Below are positions 1 to 9,193 of a stretch of DNA of 64,000 nucleotides, in pieces. Origin of the DNA: BJGV01 sp964194745 (GTDB lineage: Bacteria > Pseudomonadota > Gammaproteobacteria > Burkholderiales > Nitrosomonadaceae); contig OZ252054.1 in assembly GCA_965248035.1 (NCBI GenBank), positions 1,984,001 through 2,048,000 on the forward strand, given 5' to 3'. The position numbers and the translations under genes were made by a program. The notes under the pieces are model-generated. The model saw only the letters and a list, made by a program, of their open reading frames with translations, ran no database searches and was not told the origin of the DNA. The number at the start of each line of letters is the position of its first letter. Position 1 is the first letter of the stretch.

Positions 1-1
1 G

Positions 2-499
2 GAAAAAGGAGTGTTTGGTTTTCTTCGTACTGCGGGGCCGACTTTGAGTGCTTTCAACGCATGGGTGATCCTGAAGGGAATGGAAACTCTCAAAATTCGT
101 ATGGATACACATTCTGCAAACGCACTAGAAATGGCTCGCTGGCTTGAAATACAGCCCAATGTAACGAAAGTTTATTACCCTGGTTTGTCTTCGCATCCTC
201 AACACAATCTTGCTAAACATCAGCAAAGAACTGGTGGTGGTATCGTTTCGTTTGAAGTGAAGGGCGGAAAAGAAGCGGCATGGCGGGTGATAGATACCAC
301 TCGCATGATTTCAATCACCGCTAATCTGGGGGATACTAAAAGTACACTCACGCACCCAACTAGCACGACTCACTCCCGCATTAGTCAGGAAGAACGGGAT
401 GCTGCAGGGATCACTGACGGACTTTTGCGCATTGCAGTTGGGTTGGAGTCAGTGAAGGACATCAAGGCAGATTTGGCAAGAGGGTTAAAAGTGCTATAG
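2..499 (+). CDS. metZ: O-succinylhomoserine sulfhydrylase, C-terminal part (cut by window edge)
   Basis: C-terminal half of a PLP enzyme of the Cys/Met metabolism family. The frame is open back to the first bases of the window, so the true start and the PLP lysine lie outside. Visible are the segment GPTLSAFNAW, the substrate-loop region SLGVE-type turn replaced by NLGDTKSTLTHP, and the closing GLLRIAVGLESVKDI, all typical of this family. MetZ makes homocysteine from O-succinylhomoserine and sulfide in methionine synthesis. Cystathionine gamma-synthase or lyase relatives share these motifs, so the exact substrate is inferred from what is usual in betaproteobacteria. Confidence 0.8.
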   Translation, partial: EKGVFGFLRTAGPTLSAFNAWVILKGMETLKIRMDTHSANALEMARWLEIQPNVTKVYYPGLSSHPQHNLAKHQQRTGGGIVSFEVKGGKEAAWRVIDTTRMISITANLGDTKSTLTHPTSTTHSRISQEERDAAGITDGLLRIAVGLESVKDIKADLARGLKVL

Positions 500-678
500 C
501 CAACAGTCTAATGTTTCCTCGGCTATAAATAGACTATACGTCACGCCAGTTTTTTCATACCACAATACAAACATATCGTCGTGAATACACTTATTGTTCA
601 GCATTTGTGATTCGTGGCTTTCTCCATTCAGAAGTGGAAATGGTAGTTTGAAGCAGTAGAAGTGGTCACTATAGCTTG

Positions 679-1170
679 TTAGATTACTTCCGCTTTTTGC
701 AGGACAACGTCTTCCAATGGTACGTTCTGGTGACCGCTCTGGGTGGTTGTTTCTACTTTCTTAATCTTATCTACAACATCCTTGCTCTCTACCACTTTGC
801 CAAATACACAGTAGCCAAATCCCTCAGAGGTGGGCGAAGTATAATTGAGAAAACCATTATCAGCGACATTGATAAAAAATTGTGCTGAAGCAGAATACAC
901 ATCAGATGTGCGTGCCATTGCAACTGTATATGCGTAATTTTTGAGACCGTTGTCTGCTTCGTTATGAATTGGGGAGCGGGTTTTCTTTTGGTTCATTCCC
1001 GATTCAAACCCGCCTCCCTGAATCATAAAATCATTAATTACTCGATGAAATATTGTATTGTCGAAATGCCCACTGTTTACATAGTCAATAAAATTCTGAA
1101 CTGTAATTGGAGCCTTCTCGCTGTCGAGGTCTATGGTGATCTCACCGTGATTGGTATGCAATTTAATCAT
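679..1170 (-). CDS. ppiB: Peptidyl-prolyl cis-trans isomerase, cytoplasmic cyclophilin
   Basis: A 163-residue single-domain cyclophilin without a signal peptide, so probably cytoplasmic. It catalyses cis-trans isomerisation of Xaa-Pro bonds during folding. The catalytic core FHRVINDFMIQGGGF (Arg/Phe/Gln of the active site) and the SASAQFFINVADN segment are intact, and length matches bacterial PpiB. It lies 8 bp downstream of a secreted paralogue on the same strand, suggesting joint transcription; cysS runs divergently upstream of the pair. Confidence 0.93.
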   Translation of the reverse strand: MIKLHTNHGEITIDLDSEKAPITVQNFIDYVNSGHFDNTIFHRVINDFMIQGGGFESGMNQKKTRSPIHNEADNGLKNYAYTVAMARTSDVYSASAQFFINVADNGFLNYTSPTSEGFGYCVFGKVVESKDVVDKIKKVETTTQSGHQNVPLEDVVLQKAEVI

Positions 1171-1178
1171 ATATATCC

Positions 1179-1784
1179 TTATTTCGCTGGTTGCATCTCT
1201 GTAGAGGTAGGTTTTATAGTTGAAATGTATTTGATTTCATTGATCACAATAATTTCCTTGGGTACATCCCTTGTGAAAGGTTTACTAGCGCTAGTAGGTG
1301 TCGCAGAGATCTTGTTTACTATATCCATACCCTTGATAACTCTCCCGAATACAGTATAGCCGTAGCCTAGAGGAGTGGGCGTAGTATAGTTAAGAAATGT
1401 GTTATTGCCCACATTTATAAAGAATTGCGCCGTAGCTGAGTGTGGATTTGAGGTACGTGCCATCGCTATCGTGCCAATCTCATTTTTAAGGCCATTATCT
1501 GCTTCGTTCTCAATGGGTTGTTTAGTTGGCTTCTGCTTCAGCAACTTATCAAATCCACCCCCCTGAATCATGAATCCTGGAATGACACGATGAAAAATTG
1601 TATCTTTATAGTGGTTCTCCTTCACATAAAACAAAAAATTCTTGACTGTCTTAGGTGCTTTATCAGGGTAAAGTTCTAGTAGGATGTTGCCGAAATTAGT
1701 TTTCATTTCAACATGCGGATTAGCCGCAAATGCTGTAGTGCAAAGTAGAAATGAGAAAATAAAGAGTGGCTTATAAATATGCAT
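1179..1784 (-). CDS. ppiA: Peptidyl-prolyl cis-trans isomerase, periplasmic cyclophilin
   Basis: A 201-residue cyclophilin paralogue of the downstream ppiB. Residues 1-20 form a signal peptide (hydrophobic FIFSFLLCTTAFA then AANPH), so the mature enzyme acts in the periplasm. The catalytic segment FHRVIPGFMIQGGGF and the HSATAQFFINVGNN segment are present. The C-terminal 20 or so residues extend beyond the usual cyclophilin end. First gene of the two-gene unit, with 198 bp between its start and divergently transcribed cysS. Confidence 0.9.
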   Translation of the reverse strand: MHIYKPLFIFSFLLCTTAFAANPHVEMKTNFGNILLELYPDKAPKTVKNFLFYVKENHYKDTIFHRVIPGFMIQGGGFDKLLKQKPTKQPIENEADNGLKNEIGTIAMARTSNPHSATAQFFINVGNNTFLNYTTPTPLGYGYTVFGRVIKGMDIVNKISATPTSASKPFTRDVPKEIIVINEIKYISTIKPTSTEMQPAK

Positions 1785-1982
1785 AAGGCTTCGTTGCGAA
1801 AATGAAAATTCGTGGGTAGACTTTTAATCAAATTAATTCACATAAATTATTCTAGTGCCTATGCGCAGGCGAAAATTCGGTGATTTCTCCGTGCTATACT
1901 TCTTCGGCTTTTTTCGTATGTAAGTAATTAAAGAATAATTAATATATTACCAATAAGCTAGCTAAGTTCAAAATTTTCTTAG

Positions 1983-3362
1983 ATGTTGAAAATTCACAAT
2001 TCGCTTACCAAGTGCAAACAGAACTTTGTCCCACTGACTCCGGGCAAGGTCAAGATATACGTATGTGGTATGACGGTATACGATTACTGCCACCTTGGTC
2101 ATGCGCGTGTGATGGTTGTATTTGACATGGTAGTTCGTTGGTTTAAGGTCAGTGGGTTTGATGTTACTTATGTACGCAATATTACCGATATAGATGACAA
2201 AATTATCAAGCGTGCGCAGGAAAACAATGAACCTATTGAAATACTGACAGCTCGTTTTATCCAAGCGATGGGTGAAGATGTTGCTGCACTAGGGGTAATG
2301 CCTCCTTCGCACGAGCCACGTGCTACTCGATATGTGGCAAATATGATTATCATGATTCAAGCCCTGATAGATAAAGACGTTGCCTACGCTGCTTCTAATG
2401 GCGATGTGTATTACTCTGTAAGTAGATTTCCTGATTATGGGAAACTTTCTGGTAAGGTGTCTTCTGAATTATATGCTGGAGAGCGGGTTACCGTAGATCC
2501 GTATAAGAAAGATCCACTAGATTTTGTACTGTGGAAAGCAGCCAAACCTGACGAACCATTTTGGGTCTCGCCCTGGGGTAAGGGTCGTCCTGGCTGGCAT
2601 ATCGAGTGTTCGGCGATGAGTGAACATTATCTTGGTGAGCATTTCGACATACATGGTGGAGGGCAGGACTTGCAATTTCCTCATCATGAAAACGAGATTG
2701 CACAAAGCGAAGCCGTACACGATCTTCCCCATGTCAATTACTGGATGCACAATGGCTTCGTACGTGTAGATAATAAAAAAATGTCTAAGTCATTGGATAA
2801 TTTTTTTACTGTTCGTGACGTATTAGCTCGTTATCAGCCGGAAGTGGTTCGTTTTTTCATCCTGCGTGCTCATTATCGTAGCCCTCTGAATTATTCCGAC
2901 AGACATTTAGAAGACGCAAGACATGCGCTCGACCGATTTTACACTGCGCTAAAAGGAAGTGAAGCGCTTGCTACGGAGACATTAGATTGGAACGATCCCC
3001 GCGCCCAACGTTTCATGGAAGCGATGAACGATGACTTCAATACTCCCGAAGCTATTGCAGTGCTATTTGATCTCGCAAACGAAACTAACAAAACTGGAGT
3101 ACTGCAGGGAGCAATCTTACTTAAAATGTTGGGTGGTTTATTAGGTTTGCTGCAACAGGACCCACAACAATATTTGCAAAACAAAGTGACCACCGGAGAT
3201 CCCACGTTTACAGCGGGGCGTATAGAACAGATGATTCAACACCGCCTTGCTGCGCGTAAAGCTGGAAATTATACTGAAGCCGACCGTATCCGTAAGGAGC
3301 TTCTTGATGTCGACATTACTCTGGAAGACAACCCGCAAGGTACCACTTGGCGACGGGGATAA
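1983..3362 (+). CDS. cysS: Cysteinyl-tRNA synthetase
   Basis: Class I aminoacyl-tRNA synthetase, 459 residues, normal length. It charges tRNA-Cys in the cytoplasm. The N-terminal zinc cysteine is in CGMTVYDYCHLGHAR, which also holds the HIGH-type motif (HLGH). The second signature KKMSKSLDN lies near residue 268, and GRPGWHIECSAMS supplies further zinc ligands. Divergent from the cyclophilin pair. The adjacent cyclophilin arrangement is common in proteobacteria. Confidence 0.96.
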   Translation: MLKIHNSLTKCKQNFVPLTPGKVKIYVCGMTVYDYCHLGHARVMVVFDMVVRWFKVSGFDVTYVRNITDIDDKIIKRAQENNEPIEILTARFIQAMGEDVAALGVMPPSHEPRATRYVANMIIMIQALIDKDVAYAASNGDVYYSVSRFPDYGKLSGKVSSELYAGERVTVDPYKKDPLDFVLWKAAKPDEPFWVSPWGKGRPGWHIECSAMSEHYLGEHFDIHGGGQDLQFPHHENEIAQSEAVHDLPHVNYWMHNGFVRVDNKKMSKSLDNFFTVRDVLARYQPEVVRFFILRAHYRSPLNYSDRHLEDARHALDRFYTALKGSEALATETLDWNDPRAQRFMEAMNDDFNTPEAIAVLFDLANETNKTGVLQGAILLKMLGGLLGLLQQDPQQYLQNKVTTGDPTFTAGRIEQMIQHRLAARKAGNYTEADRIRKELLDVDITLEDNPQGTTWRRG

Positions 3363-3797
3363 CTCCACACTTTTAGAACCTGGATCCAGTTTTTAAGTGT
3401 CTGTCATGACCGGTCAGGCTAATCGATGATTACGCTGTATTTGCTCAAGCCAAGTATTCATCATCTTACATTTCTTAGCCTACTCCAGTCATTTCAACAT
3501 GGAAGTACGTATTTCATCGACAATTGCTTCAGTGCGGCCAGGTTTTCTCATCCAATGTCAACTTCTTGGGCGGGTGATCCGTTGATTTCATTGTGGAAGC
3601 GCGCTGACAGGTTTTACTGTAAATTTCAATTGTGCGATCGGGCTTGATGTGGTCTCAGGTGCCAATGTGACAAAGCATTTAATGAGATAGGGTGTACGAT
3701 TTAGATTAAAAATTGCTTTTTATAACCATCTTGAGATGGCGTTATAGAGATGATGCTTGTCTGGAAGCAATATTGCTATGGTAAAAAAGGAGATACG
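3363..3797. other. Intergenic region, nothing recognised
   Basis: 435 bp between cysS and the EF-hand gene. A 73-codon open frame at 3426-3647 lacks family features and a convincing ribosome site, so it is not called. No tRNA, riboswitch or clear terminator was recognised. Confidence 0.5.
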
Positions 3798-4118
3798 ATG
3801 AAACATGCTTCAATAGGGTATAACAAGATAGCCCAATCATTGGCATTTGCAACTATACTTCTTTTTAGCGAAGCAGGAATCGCTGGTCGAGGCTACGGTT
3901 CTGGTGCCGGTGAAGGTCAGAATTACAACGCTCGTATACCAAAGGCGGAAGCCAGGTTCTTTGCTGTTTATGACGTTAATAGAGACGGTTTCCTTAGTTC
4001 AGAAGAAGTGGCAGCAATGAGAATGCCTGTTAGGACTTTCAAGCAAACGGACTCCAATAAGAACGGCAAATTGTGCAAGGATGAGTTTGCCAAAATGTGG
4101 GCAAGTCCTCCTAAATAG
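3798..4118 (+). CDS. Small exported EF-hand calcium-binding protein
   Basis: 106 residues from the ATG at 3798, chosen because AAAAAAGGAG precedes it at good spacing; a frame start at 3750 would spoil the signal peptide. Residues ~12-30 are hydrophobic and end in an Ala-Gly region consistent with a signal peptide, so periplasmic location is likely. Two EF-hand loops are visible: DVNRDGFLSSEE (~residues 58-69) and DSNKNGKLCKDE (~residues 84-95), with Asp/Asn and the last-position Glu ligands. Calcium binding is inferred; the biological role is unknown. It converges on acnA. Confidence 0.72.
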   Translation: MKHASIGYNKIAQSLAFATILLFSEAGIAGRGYGSGAGEGQNYNARIPKAEARFFAVYDVNRDGFLSSEEVAAMRMPVRTFKQTDSNKNGKLCKDEFAKMWASPPK

Positions 4119-4156
4119 TTGCCAATAAAGTTACCTCAGCAGAGCAGATTTTAAAT

Positions 4157-7012
4157 CTAGGTGGTCATGAGCTCCCTGAGTACGTAAGGTAGTATGCCGC
4201 CATGCATGTAGTAGTCTACCTCGACAGGGGTATCTATCCGACATAGTAGTTTAACCTCGCGGCGCAGGCCATTTTTGTCGTGGATTACCAGCGTTACATC
4301 TTGCTGCGGATGAATATTATTCAGACCCAGGATATCAAATTGTTCGGAGCCATTGATGTTTAGCGATTGTGTACTGTCATTGCTCTTGAATTGCAATGGT
4401 AATATGCCCATGCCAACCAGATTACTGCGATGTATGCGTTCGAAGCTTTTGGCAATTACCGCTTTGACGCCGAGTAGTTGGGGTCCTTTAGCCGCCCAGT
4501 CTCGGCTTGATCCTGTGCCGTACTCTTTTCCGCCGAAAACCACCGTGGGCACGCCATCTATCATGTACTTCATTGCAGCGTCAAAAATACTCATCTGTTT
4601 ATTTTCAGTTCCTTTATTGCATTGATGTAGAGTGATGCCACCCTCACTGCCAGGTATCATTAGATTCTTGATGCGTACATTAGCAAAGGTTCCACGCACC
4701 ATCACATCATGGTTGCCGCGACGTGAGCCATAACTGTTGAAATCAATCTTAGGTACGTTGTTTGCAAGTAGGTATTTTCCAGCGGGTGAAGTGTCCTTGA
4801 TGGCACCGGCCGGGCTGATGTGATCGGTGGTTACTGAATCACCAAACATTCCTAGTGCGCGAGCGCCAAAAATTTCACCATGCCCACCTAATTGCGGAGG
4901 TTCAATGCAAAAATCTTGGAAAAATGGCGGTTCAGCGATGTAGGTAGACTCCGGCCAATTATAAACTTTACCAGCAACCGATGATATATTGTTCCACAGT
5001 AGATGATTTTTAGTGAGGTCACTGTAGAGCTTCCGAAAAGTTTCTGCGTTGGTGGCAAATTTCATCAGTGCATTAATTTCCTCATTGCTTGGCCAGATAT
5101 CGCCAAGCCAGACCGGTTTTCCATCCTTGCCAATACCAAGCGGTTCAGTCATTAGATCCTTAAGCATGGTTCCAGCAATGGCATATGTAACTACTAATGG
5201 AGGTGAAGCAAGAAAGTTGGCACGGATGTTGGAATGAATGCGTGCCTCGAAATTGCGGTTACCTGAAAGTACAGCAGCACACACTAAATTGTTTTTCACA
5301 ATGTTTTCTTCGATCGGCCCCGACAGGGGGCCAGAGTTACCGATGCAAGTGGTACAGCCGTAGCCGACGAGGTTAAAGCCAAGTTCTTCGAGGTAGGGCA
5401 ACAGGCCGGTAACAGTAAGATACTCCGTAACCACTCGGGAGCCAGGTGCAAGGGATGTCTTGATGTGACGTTTTACTGTCAGCCCTTTTTCAACGGCTTT
5501 CTTTGCCAGTAACCCTGCAGTGATCAGTACGCTAGGGTTGGAAGTATTTGTGCAAGAAGTGATGGCTGCAATTAATACGTCACCGTGGCCTAAATCAATC
5601 AAACTGTTTGGTTTGTGTTTCAGAGCACTATCTTTCTCAACAGATGGGAGGCTATCAGTCATCTCCATGACATTCCTATCGTCATCAGATGGAGAGTGTT
5701 TTTCATGTTTGCTGTTATTAGTATCAACAGAAGTGTTAGTACCGTCATTAAAACAATCACGGATAGGGTAGCGCTGATTCAAAACTTCTGCTTTTCTGGC
5801 ATATCCATTCTTTGCAACGGGTTTAGTAAAAAGATCAGAGAATTTAGCTTTGACATTGCCGATTTCTATGCGATCCTGTGGATGCTTAGGTCCGGCCAAT
5901 GAAGGAGCAATCGAGCCTAAATCAAGATCCAATTCACAGCTGTAATCGATCTCGCCCTTACGTGGAATACCATATAATCTTTGTGCCTTAAAATAGGACT
6001 GGAATAAGGTGGTTTGCTCGTCACTACGTCCAGTATTTCTGAAGTATTCAATGGTAGTGTCGTCTACCGGAAAAAAGCCCATGGTTGCACCGTATTCAGG
6101 CGCCATGTTAGCAATGGTTGCTCGATCTGGAAGTGTTAGTGACTTAGTGCCATCACCAAAAAATTCGACAAACTTACCTACGACTCGTGCTTCTCGCAGT
6201 ATTTCGGTAATGGTTAATACAAGATCAGTTGCAGTAACACCTCTGCGCAGCCGGCCTGTTAAATTTACGCCTACTACATCTGGGGTGAGAAAATAAACTG
6301 GTTGTCCCAACATACCGGCTTCTGCCTCAATGCCACCTACACCCCAACCAACGGTCCCAAGACTGTTGATCATGGTGGTGTGTGAATCGGTTCCAACCAG
6401 CGTATCTGGGTAAACCACACCATTTTTTTGATGGACTCCACGGGCAAGATGTTCTAGATTCACTTGGTGCACAATACCTATGCCGGGCGGTACCACCTTG
6501 AACGTTTCAAACGCTTGCATGCCCCATTTTATGAATTGATAGCGCTCATTGTTGCGGCTAAATTCAATTTGCATGTTGAGATCAAGTGCTTGCTTGTTGC
6601 CATAATGATCGACCTGAATTGAGTGATCAACTACTAAATCAACTGGCACCAGCGGCTCAATAAGTTCTGGGTTTTTACCAATTCTTTTTGCTACGCCACG
6701 CATTGCTGCCAGGTCTGCCAGTAATGGGACACCTGTAAAGTCTTGTAAAACTATACGCGACACGACAAAGGGAATTTCATCTGTTCGTGTAGCATTAGGT
6801 TTCCATCCAGCGAGCTGCCTTACATGCGCTTCAGTAATTTTCTTGTCATCGAAATTACGTACTACTGACTCCAGCACAATACGAATACAAACTGGTAGCC
6901 GTGAAATTTTACCAAGACCCATTTTTTCTATCGCAGGTAGAGAATAGAATTTTGTTTTCTCACCCTTGGGGAGTGGGAGCTCTTTTAGATTATTAAATTG
7001 ATTGTGTGCCAT
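4157..7012 (-). CDS. acnA: Aconitate hydratase A
   Basis: 951 residues. It isomerises citrate to isocitrate in the TCA cycle using a [4Fe-4S] cluster. Cluster ligands are the Cys of AAITSCTNTSNP (~residue 480) and the two in GCTTCIGNSGPL (~residues 546 and 549). The swivel domain carries EYGTGSSRDWAAKGP. A hydrophilic segment of about 50 residues, rich in Asn, Ser and Asp, sits before the first cluster cysteine (the region after NQRYPIRDCFNDG) and makes the protein longer than E. coli AcnA. It is transcribed in the same direction as mdh just upstream. Confidence 0.95.
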   Translation of the reverse strand: MAHNQFNNLKELPLPKGEKTKFYSLPAIEKMGLGKISRLPVCIRIVLESVVRNFDDKKITEAHVRQLAGWKPNATRTDEIPFVVSRIVLQDFTGVPLLADLAAMRGVAKRIGKNPELIEPLVPVDLVVDHSIQVDHYGNKQALDLNMQIEFSRNNERYQFIKWGMQAFETFKVVPPGIGIVHQVNLEHLARGVHQKNGVVYPDTLVGTDSHTTMINSLGTVGWGVGGIEAEAGMLGQPVYFLTPDVVGVNLTGRLRRGVTATDLVLTITEILREARVVGKFVEFFGDGTKSLTLPDRATIANMAPEYGATMGFFPVDDTTIEYFRNTGRSDEQTTLFQSYFKAQRLYGIPRKGEIDYSCELDLDLGSIAPSLAGPKHPQDRIEIGNVKAKFSDLFTKPVAKNGYARKAEVLNQRYPIRDCFNDGTNTSVDTNNSKHEKHSPSDDDRNVMEMTDSLPSVEKDSALKHKPNSLIDLGHGDVLIAAITSCTNTSNPSVLITAGLLAKKAVEKGLTVKRHIKTSLAPGSRVVTEYLTVTGLLPYLEELGFNLVGYGCTTCIGNSGPLSGPIEENIVKNNLVCAAVLSGNRNFEARIHSNIRANFLASPPLVVTYAIAGTMLKDLMTEPLGIGKDGKPVWLGDIWPSNEEINALMKFATNAETFRKLYSDLTKNHLLWNNISSVAGKVYNWPESTYIAEPPFFQDFCIEPPQLGGHGEIFGARALGMFGDSVTTDHISPAGAIKDTSPAGKYLLANNVPKIDFNSYGSRRGNHDVMVRGTFANVRIKNLMIPGSEGGITLHQCNKGTENKQMSIFDAAMKYMIDGVPTVVFGGKEYGTGSSRDWAAKGPQLLGVKAVIAKSFERIHRSNLVGMGILPLQFKSNDSTQSLNINGSEQFDILGLNNIHPQQDVTLVIHDKNGLRREVKLLCRIDTPVEVDYYMHGGILPYVLRELMTT

Positions 7013-7118
7013 GTAAATTATCTATTACACATCTCGTACAGATTTACTCATAAGTGTTTAAATAAATGTTGAATTGAAGTGATATGTGAGGGGCAATAAA
7101 AGAGAACAAAAGTAAATA

Positions 7119-8105
7119 CTATTTGCCCAGCAAATGCTTTACTGCCTCTCGTTCTTCCACTAGCTCTTCATAGGTTGCATGCATCTTTTCCTTGCTAAAG
7201 CCGTTTATTTCTAATCCTTGAACAATTTTGTAAGCGCCATCTTGACAGATGACAGGATGGCTGTAAATTACACCCTCAGAAATACCATAACTACCATCCG
7301 AGGGTATGCTCATAGACGTCCAATCATTTTTTTTTGTCCCAAAAACCCAATCATGAACATGATCGATAGCGGCATTAGCAGCACTGGCAGCACTCGATAC
7401 ACCTCGTGCCTTAATAATTGACATTCCACGTTCCTGCACCGTGGGGATGAAATAGCTTTCTATCCACGCTGGATTGTCAATGAGGTCGCTGACTTTTCCA
7501 CTGTCTACTTCTGCGTAACTTAGATCAGGATATTGAGTAGCAGAATGATTCCCCCACACTACCATTTTACTGATGCTAGAAAAAGGTCTGGCAAGTTTTA
7601 TAGCTATCTGAGATAACGCACGATTATGATCCAGTCTCATCATTGCAGAAAAATTACCCGGTTTTAGTCCAGGTGCATTTTTCATAGTAATTAATGCATT
7701 GGTGTTGACAGGATTTCCCACCACGGTAACTTTTACGTTGCGACTAGCGACTTCATCTAATGCTTTTCCCTGAGTAGTAAATATTTCACCATTAGTTGTT
7801 AGTAAATCTTTACGTTCCATGCCCTTGCCGCGTGGCTGCGCACCTATAAGCAATGCAATGCTGGCATCGCGGAAAGCGATTTTAGGATCATCAGTAGCGA
7901 CTACGTTAGCTAGTAGTGGAAATGCACAATCTTCCAGTTCCATCACTATGCCTTTGAGAGCGAACTGTGATTGGGGTATATCAAGTAATTGCAAAATGAG
8001 CGGCTGATCTTTGCCAAGCATGTCACCCGTGGCAATACGAAAAAGAAGGCTGTAGCCAATCTGGCCTGTAGCGCCGGTGACCCCAACGCGAATGGGGGGT
8101 TTCAT
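7119..8105 (-). CDS. mdh: Malate dehydrogenase (NAD-dependent)
   Basis: 328 residues from the ATG at 8105, preceded by GGGAGAG at good spacing; a longer frame reaches 8225 but adds non-homologous residues. Oxidises malate to oxaloacetate. The Rossmann motif GVTGATGQIGYSLLF is N-terminal, the catalytic Asp/Arg region is MRLDHNRALSQ, and the proton-relay His lies in VWGNHSATQYPD. This is the betaproteobacterial two-domain type. It forms a minus-strand pair with acnA and is divergent from the sdh operon, so the shared 371-bp gap probably holds both promoters. Confidence 0.95.
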   Translation of the reverse strand: MKPPIRVGVTGATGQIGYSLLFRIATGDMLGKDQPLILQLLDIPQSQFALKGIVMELEDCAFPLLANVVATDDPKIAFRDASIALLIGAQPRGKGMERKDLLTTNGEIFTTQGKALDEVASRNVKVTVVGNPVNTNALITMKNAPGLKPGNFSAMMRLDHNRALSQIAIKLARPFSSISKMVVWGNHSATQYPDLSYAEVDSGKVSDLIDNPAWIESYFIPTVQERGMSIIKARGVSSAASAANAAIDHVHDWVFGTKKNDWTSMSIPSDGSYGISEGVIYSHPVICQDGAYKIVQGLEINGFSKEKMHATYEELVEEREAVKHLLGK

Positions 8106-8476
8106 TTTTTCTCTCCCAATAAAGGTAGCTAATACTAGGAATTGATGAATATTTGACCAGACTGTTCGATAAAGTTGTTGATGGACAAGTAAAGTCAGAA
8201 CACTAATCGGATGATAGAAAATCAACTCGATTTCATAACTGCCACACGATACATAGATACCATGTAGGAATGAACTTATTCAAAAACTTCTTGCATATTA
8301 TTGCATACGCAGCGCTCACGACTATAAAAACATTCCCTGCCACTGTCAATTTAAGTAGATTCAATAATTTATTCAAGGTTGATTTGAGCCTATCTGCTAA
8401 AATACTTGGGTTGTATCTACGAATGTAACGGGCTAAACTCGCCACTGATTTAAACCTAGTGGCATAGAAGCGAAAA
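8106..8476. promoter_or_regulatory. Divergent mdh / sdhC intergenic region
   Basis: 371 bp separating divergent mdh and sdhC, so promoters for both TCA units are expected here. No operator or riboswitch was recognised. A 95-codon antisense frame that overlaps the sdhC start looks non-coding. Confidence 0.4.
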
Positions 8477-8854
8477 TTGCATAGAAACCGCCCCAAACAT
8501 CTTAATCTTATGGAAATCAATCTGCCTTTGCCTGCAGTGATTTCGATTTTTCACCGTGTGAGCGGAGTGTTTCTATTTTTCCCCGGCATTCCTATTTTGC
8601 TTTACAGCTTACAGATGGTATTGGATTCGCCGCAAAGTTATGACGAATTCCAGATACTTCTGACTAGCTTGCCAGTCAAGAGTGCGCTGACACTTTTTTT
8701 GTGGTTTTTCATGCATCATTTCTTTGCAGGTATTCGCTATCTTGCACTAGATTTACATTATGGTATTGAGCTGGAGCAGGCGCGCATGAGCAGCAGGTTG
8801 GTATTTGTAGCAGGATTTGTTCTCACGCTATGGGTTGGGACAGCGATATGGTAA
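8477..8854 (+). CDS. sdhC: Succinate dehydrogenase cytochrome b556 subunit
   Basis: 125 residues starting at a TTG (RPKHLNL follows, as in homologues); no in-frame ATG lies before the conserved region. Membrane anchor with three hydrophobic helices. The heme and quinone motif HRVSGVFLFFPG is near residue 26, and HHFFAGIRYLALD is near residue 80. First gene of sdhCDAB-sdhE. Its stop overlaps the sdhD start. The start codon choice is the weakest point. Confidence 0.88.
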   Translation: MHRNRPKHLNLMEINLPLPAVISIFHRVSGVFLFFPGIPILLYSLQMVLDSPQSYDEFQILLTSLPVKSALTLFLWFFMHHFFAGIRYLALDLHYGIELEQARMSSRLVFVAGFVLTLWVGTAIW

Positions 8855-9192
8855 AGCGCGTAGTCACTGGTGCTCATTACGGGTTGCTAGATTGGTTGGC
8901 GCAACGTGTTACTGCTGTAGTGATGGTAATCTATATTCTTTCGTTGGTGGCGGCATTGCTGATTTCTCCATCACATGATTACGCCGCATGGAAAGCGATA
9001 TTTGCCAACCAGTGGATGCGCATTGCTTCTTTTCTGTTTTTTGTAAGCCTTTGTTGGCATGCCTGGATTGGGATACGTAACATTCTGATGGATTATATTC
9101 ACGAAACAGGTGTTCGCCTAACCATACAGGTACTGGTCATATTATCGCTACTTTTTTATTCCGTATGGGCTATCGATATTATGTGGAGTTAG
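8848..9192 (+). CDS. sdhD: Succinate dehydrogenase membrane anchor subunit
   Basis: 114 residues from the ATG at 8848, which overlaps the end of sdhC (ATGGTAA), a usual translational coupling. Three transmembrane helices. The helix-2 heme-ligand region reads CWHAWIGIRNILMDYIH. With SdhC it anchors SdhAB in the inner membrane and passes electrons to quinone. sdhA begins one base after its stop. Confidence 0.9.
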   Translation: MVKRVVTGAHYGLLDWLAQRVTAVVMVIYILSLVAALLISPSHDYAAWKAIFANQWMRIASFLFFVSLCWHAWIGIRNILMDYIHETGVRLTIQVLVILSLLFYSVWAIDIMWS

Positions 9193-9193
9193 T

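Noticed and set aside
964..1359. 131-codon plus-strand open frame
   Set aside because: Lies opposite two clear cyclophilin genes and has no family features; a shadow frame.
3426..3647. 73-codon frame between cysS and the EF-hand gene
   Set aside because: No homology pattern, no ribosome site; treated as non-coding.
8233..8520. 95-codon minus-strand frame between mdh and sdhC
   Set aside because: Overlaps the sdhC start, no ribosome site, no recognisable motif; composition like intergenic DNA.
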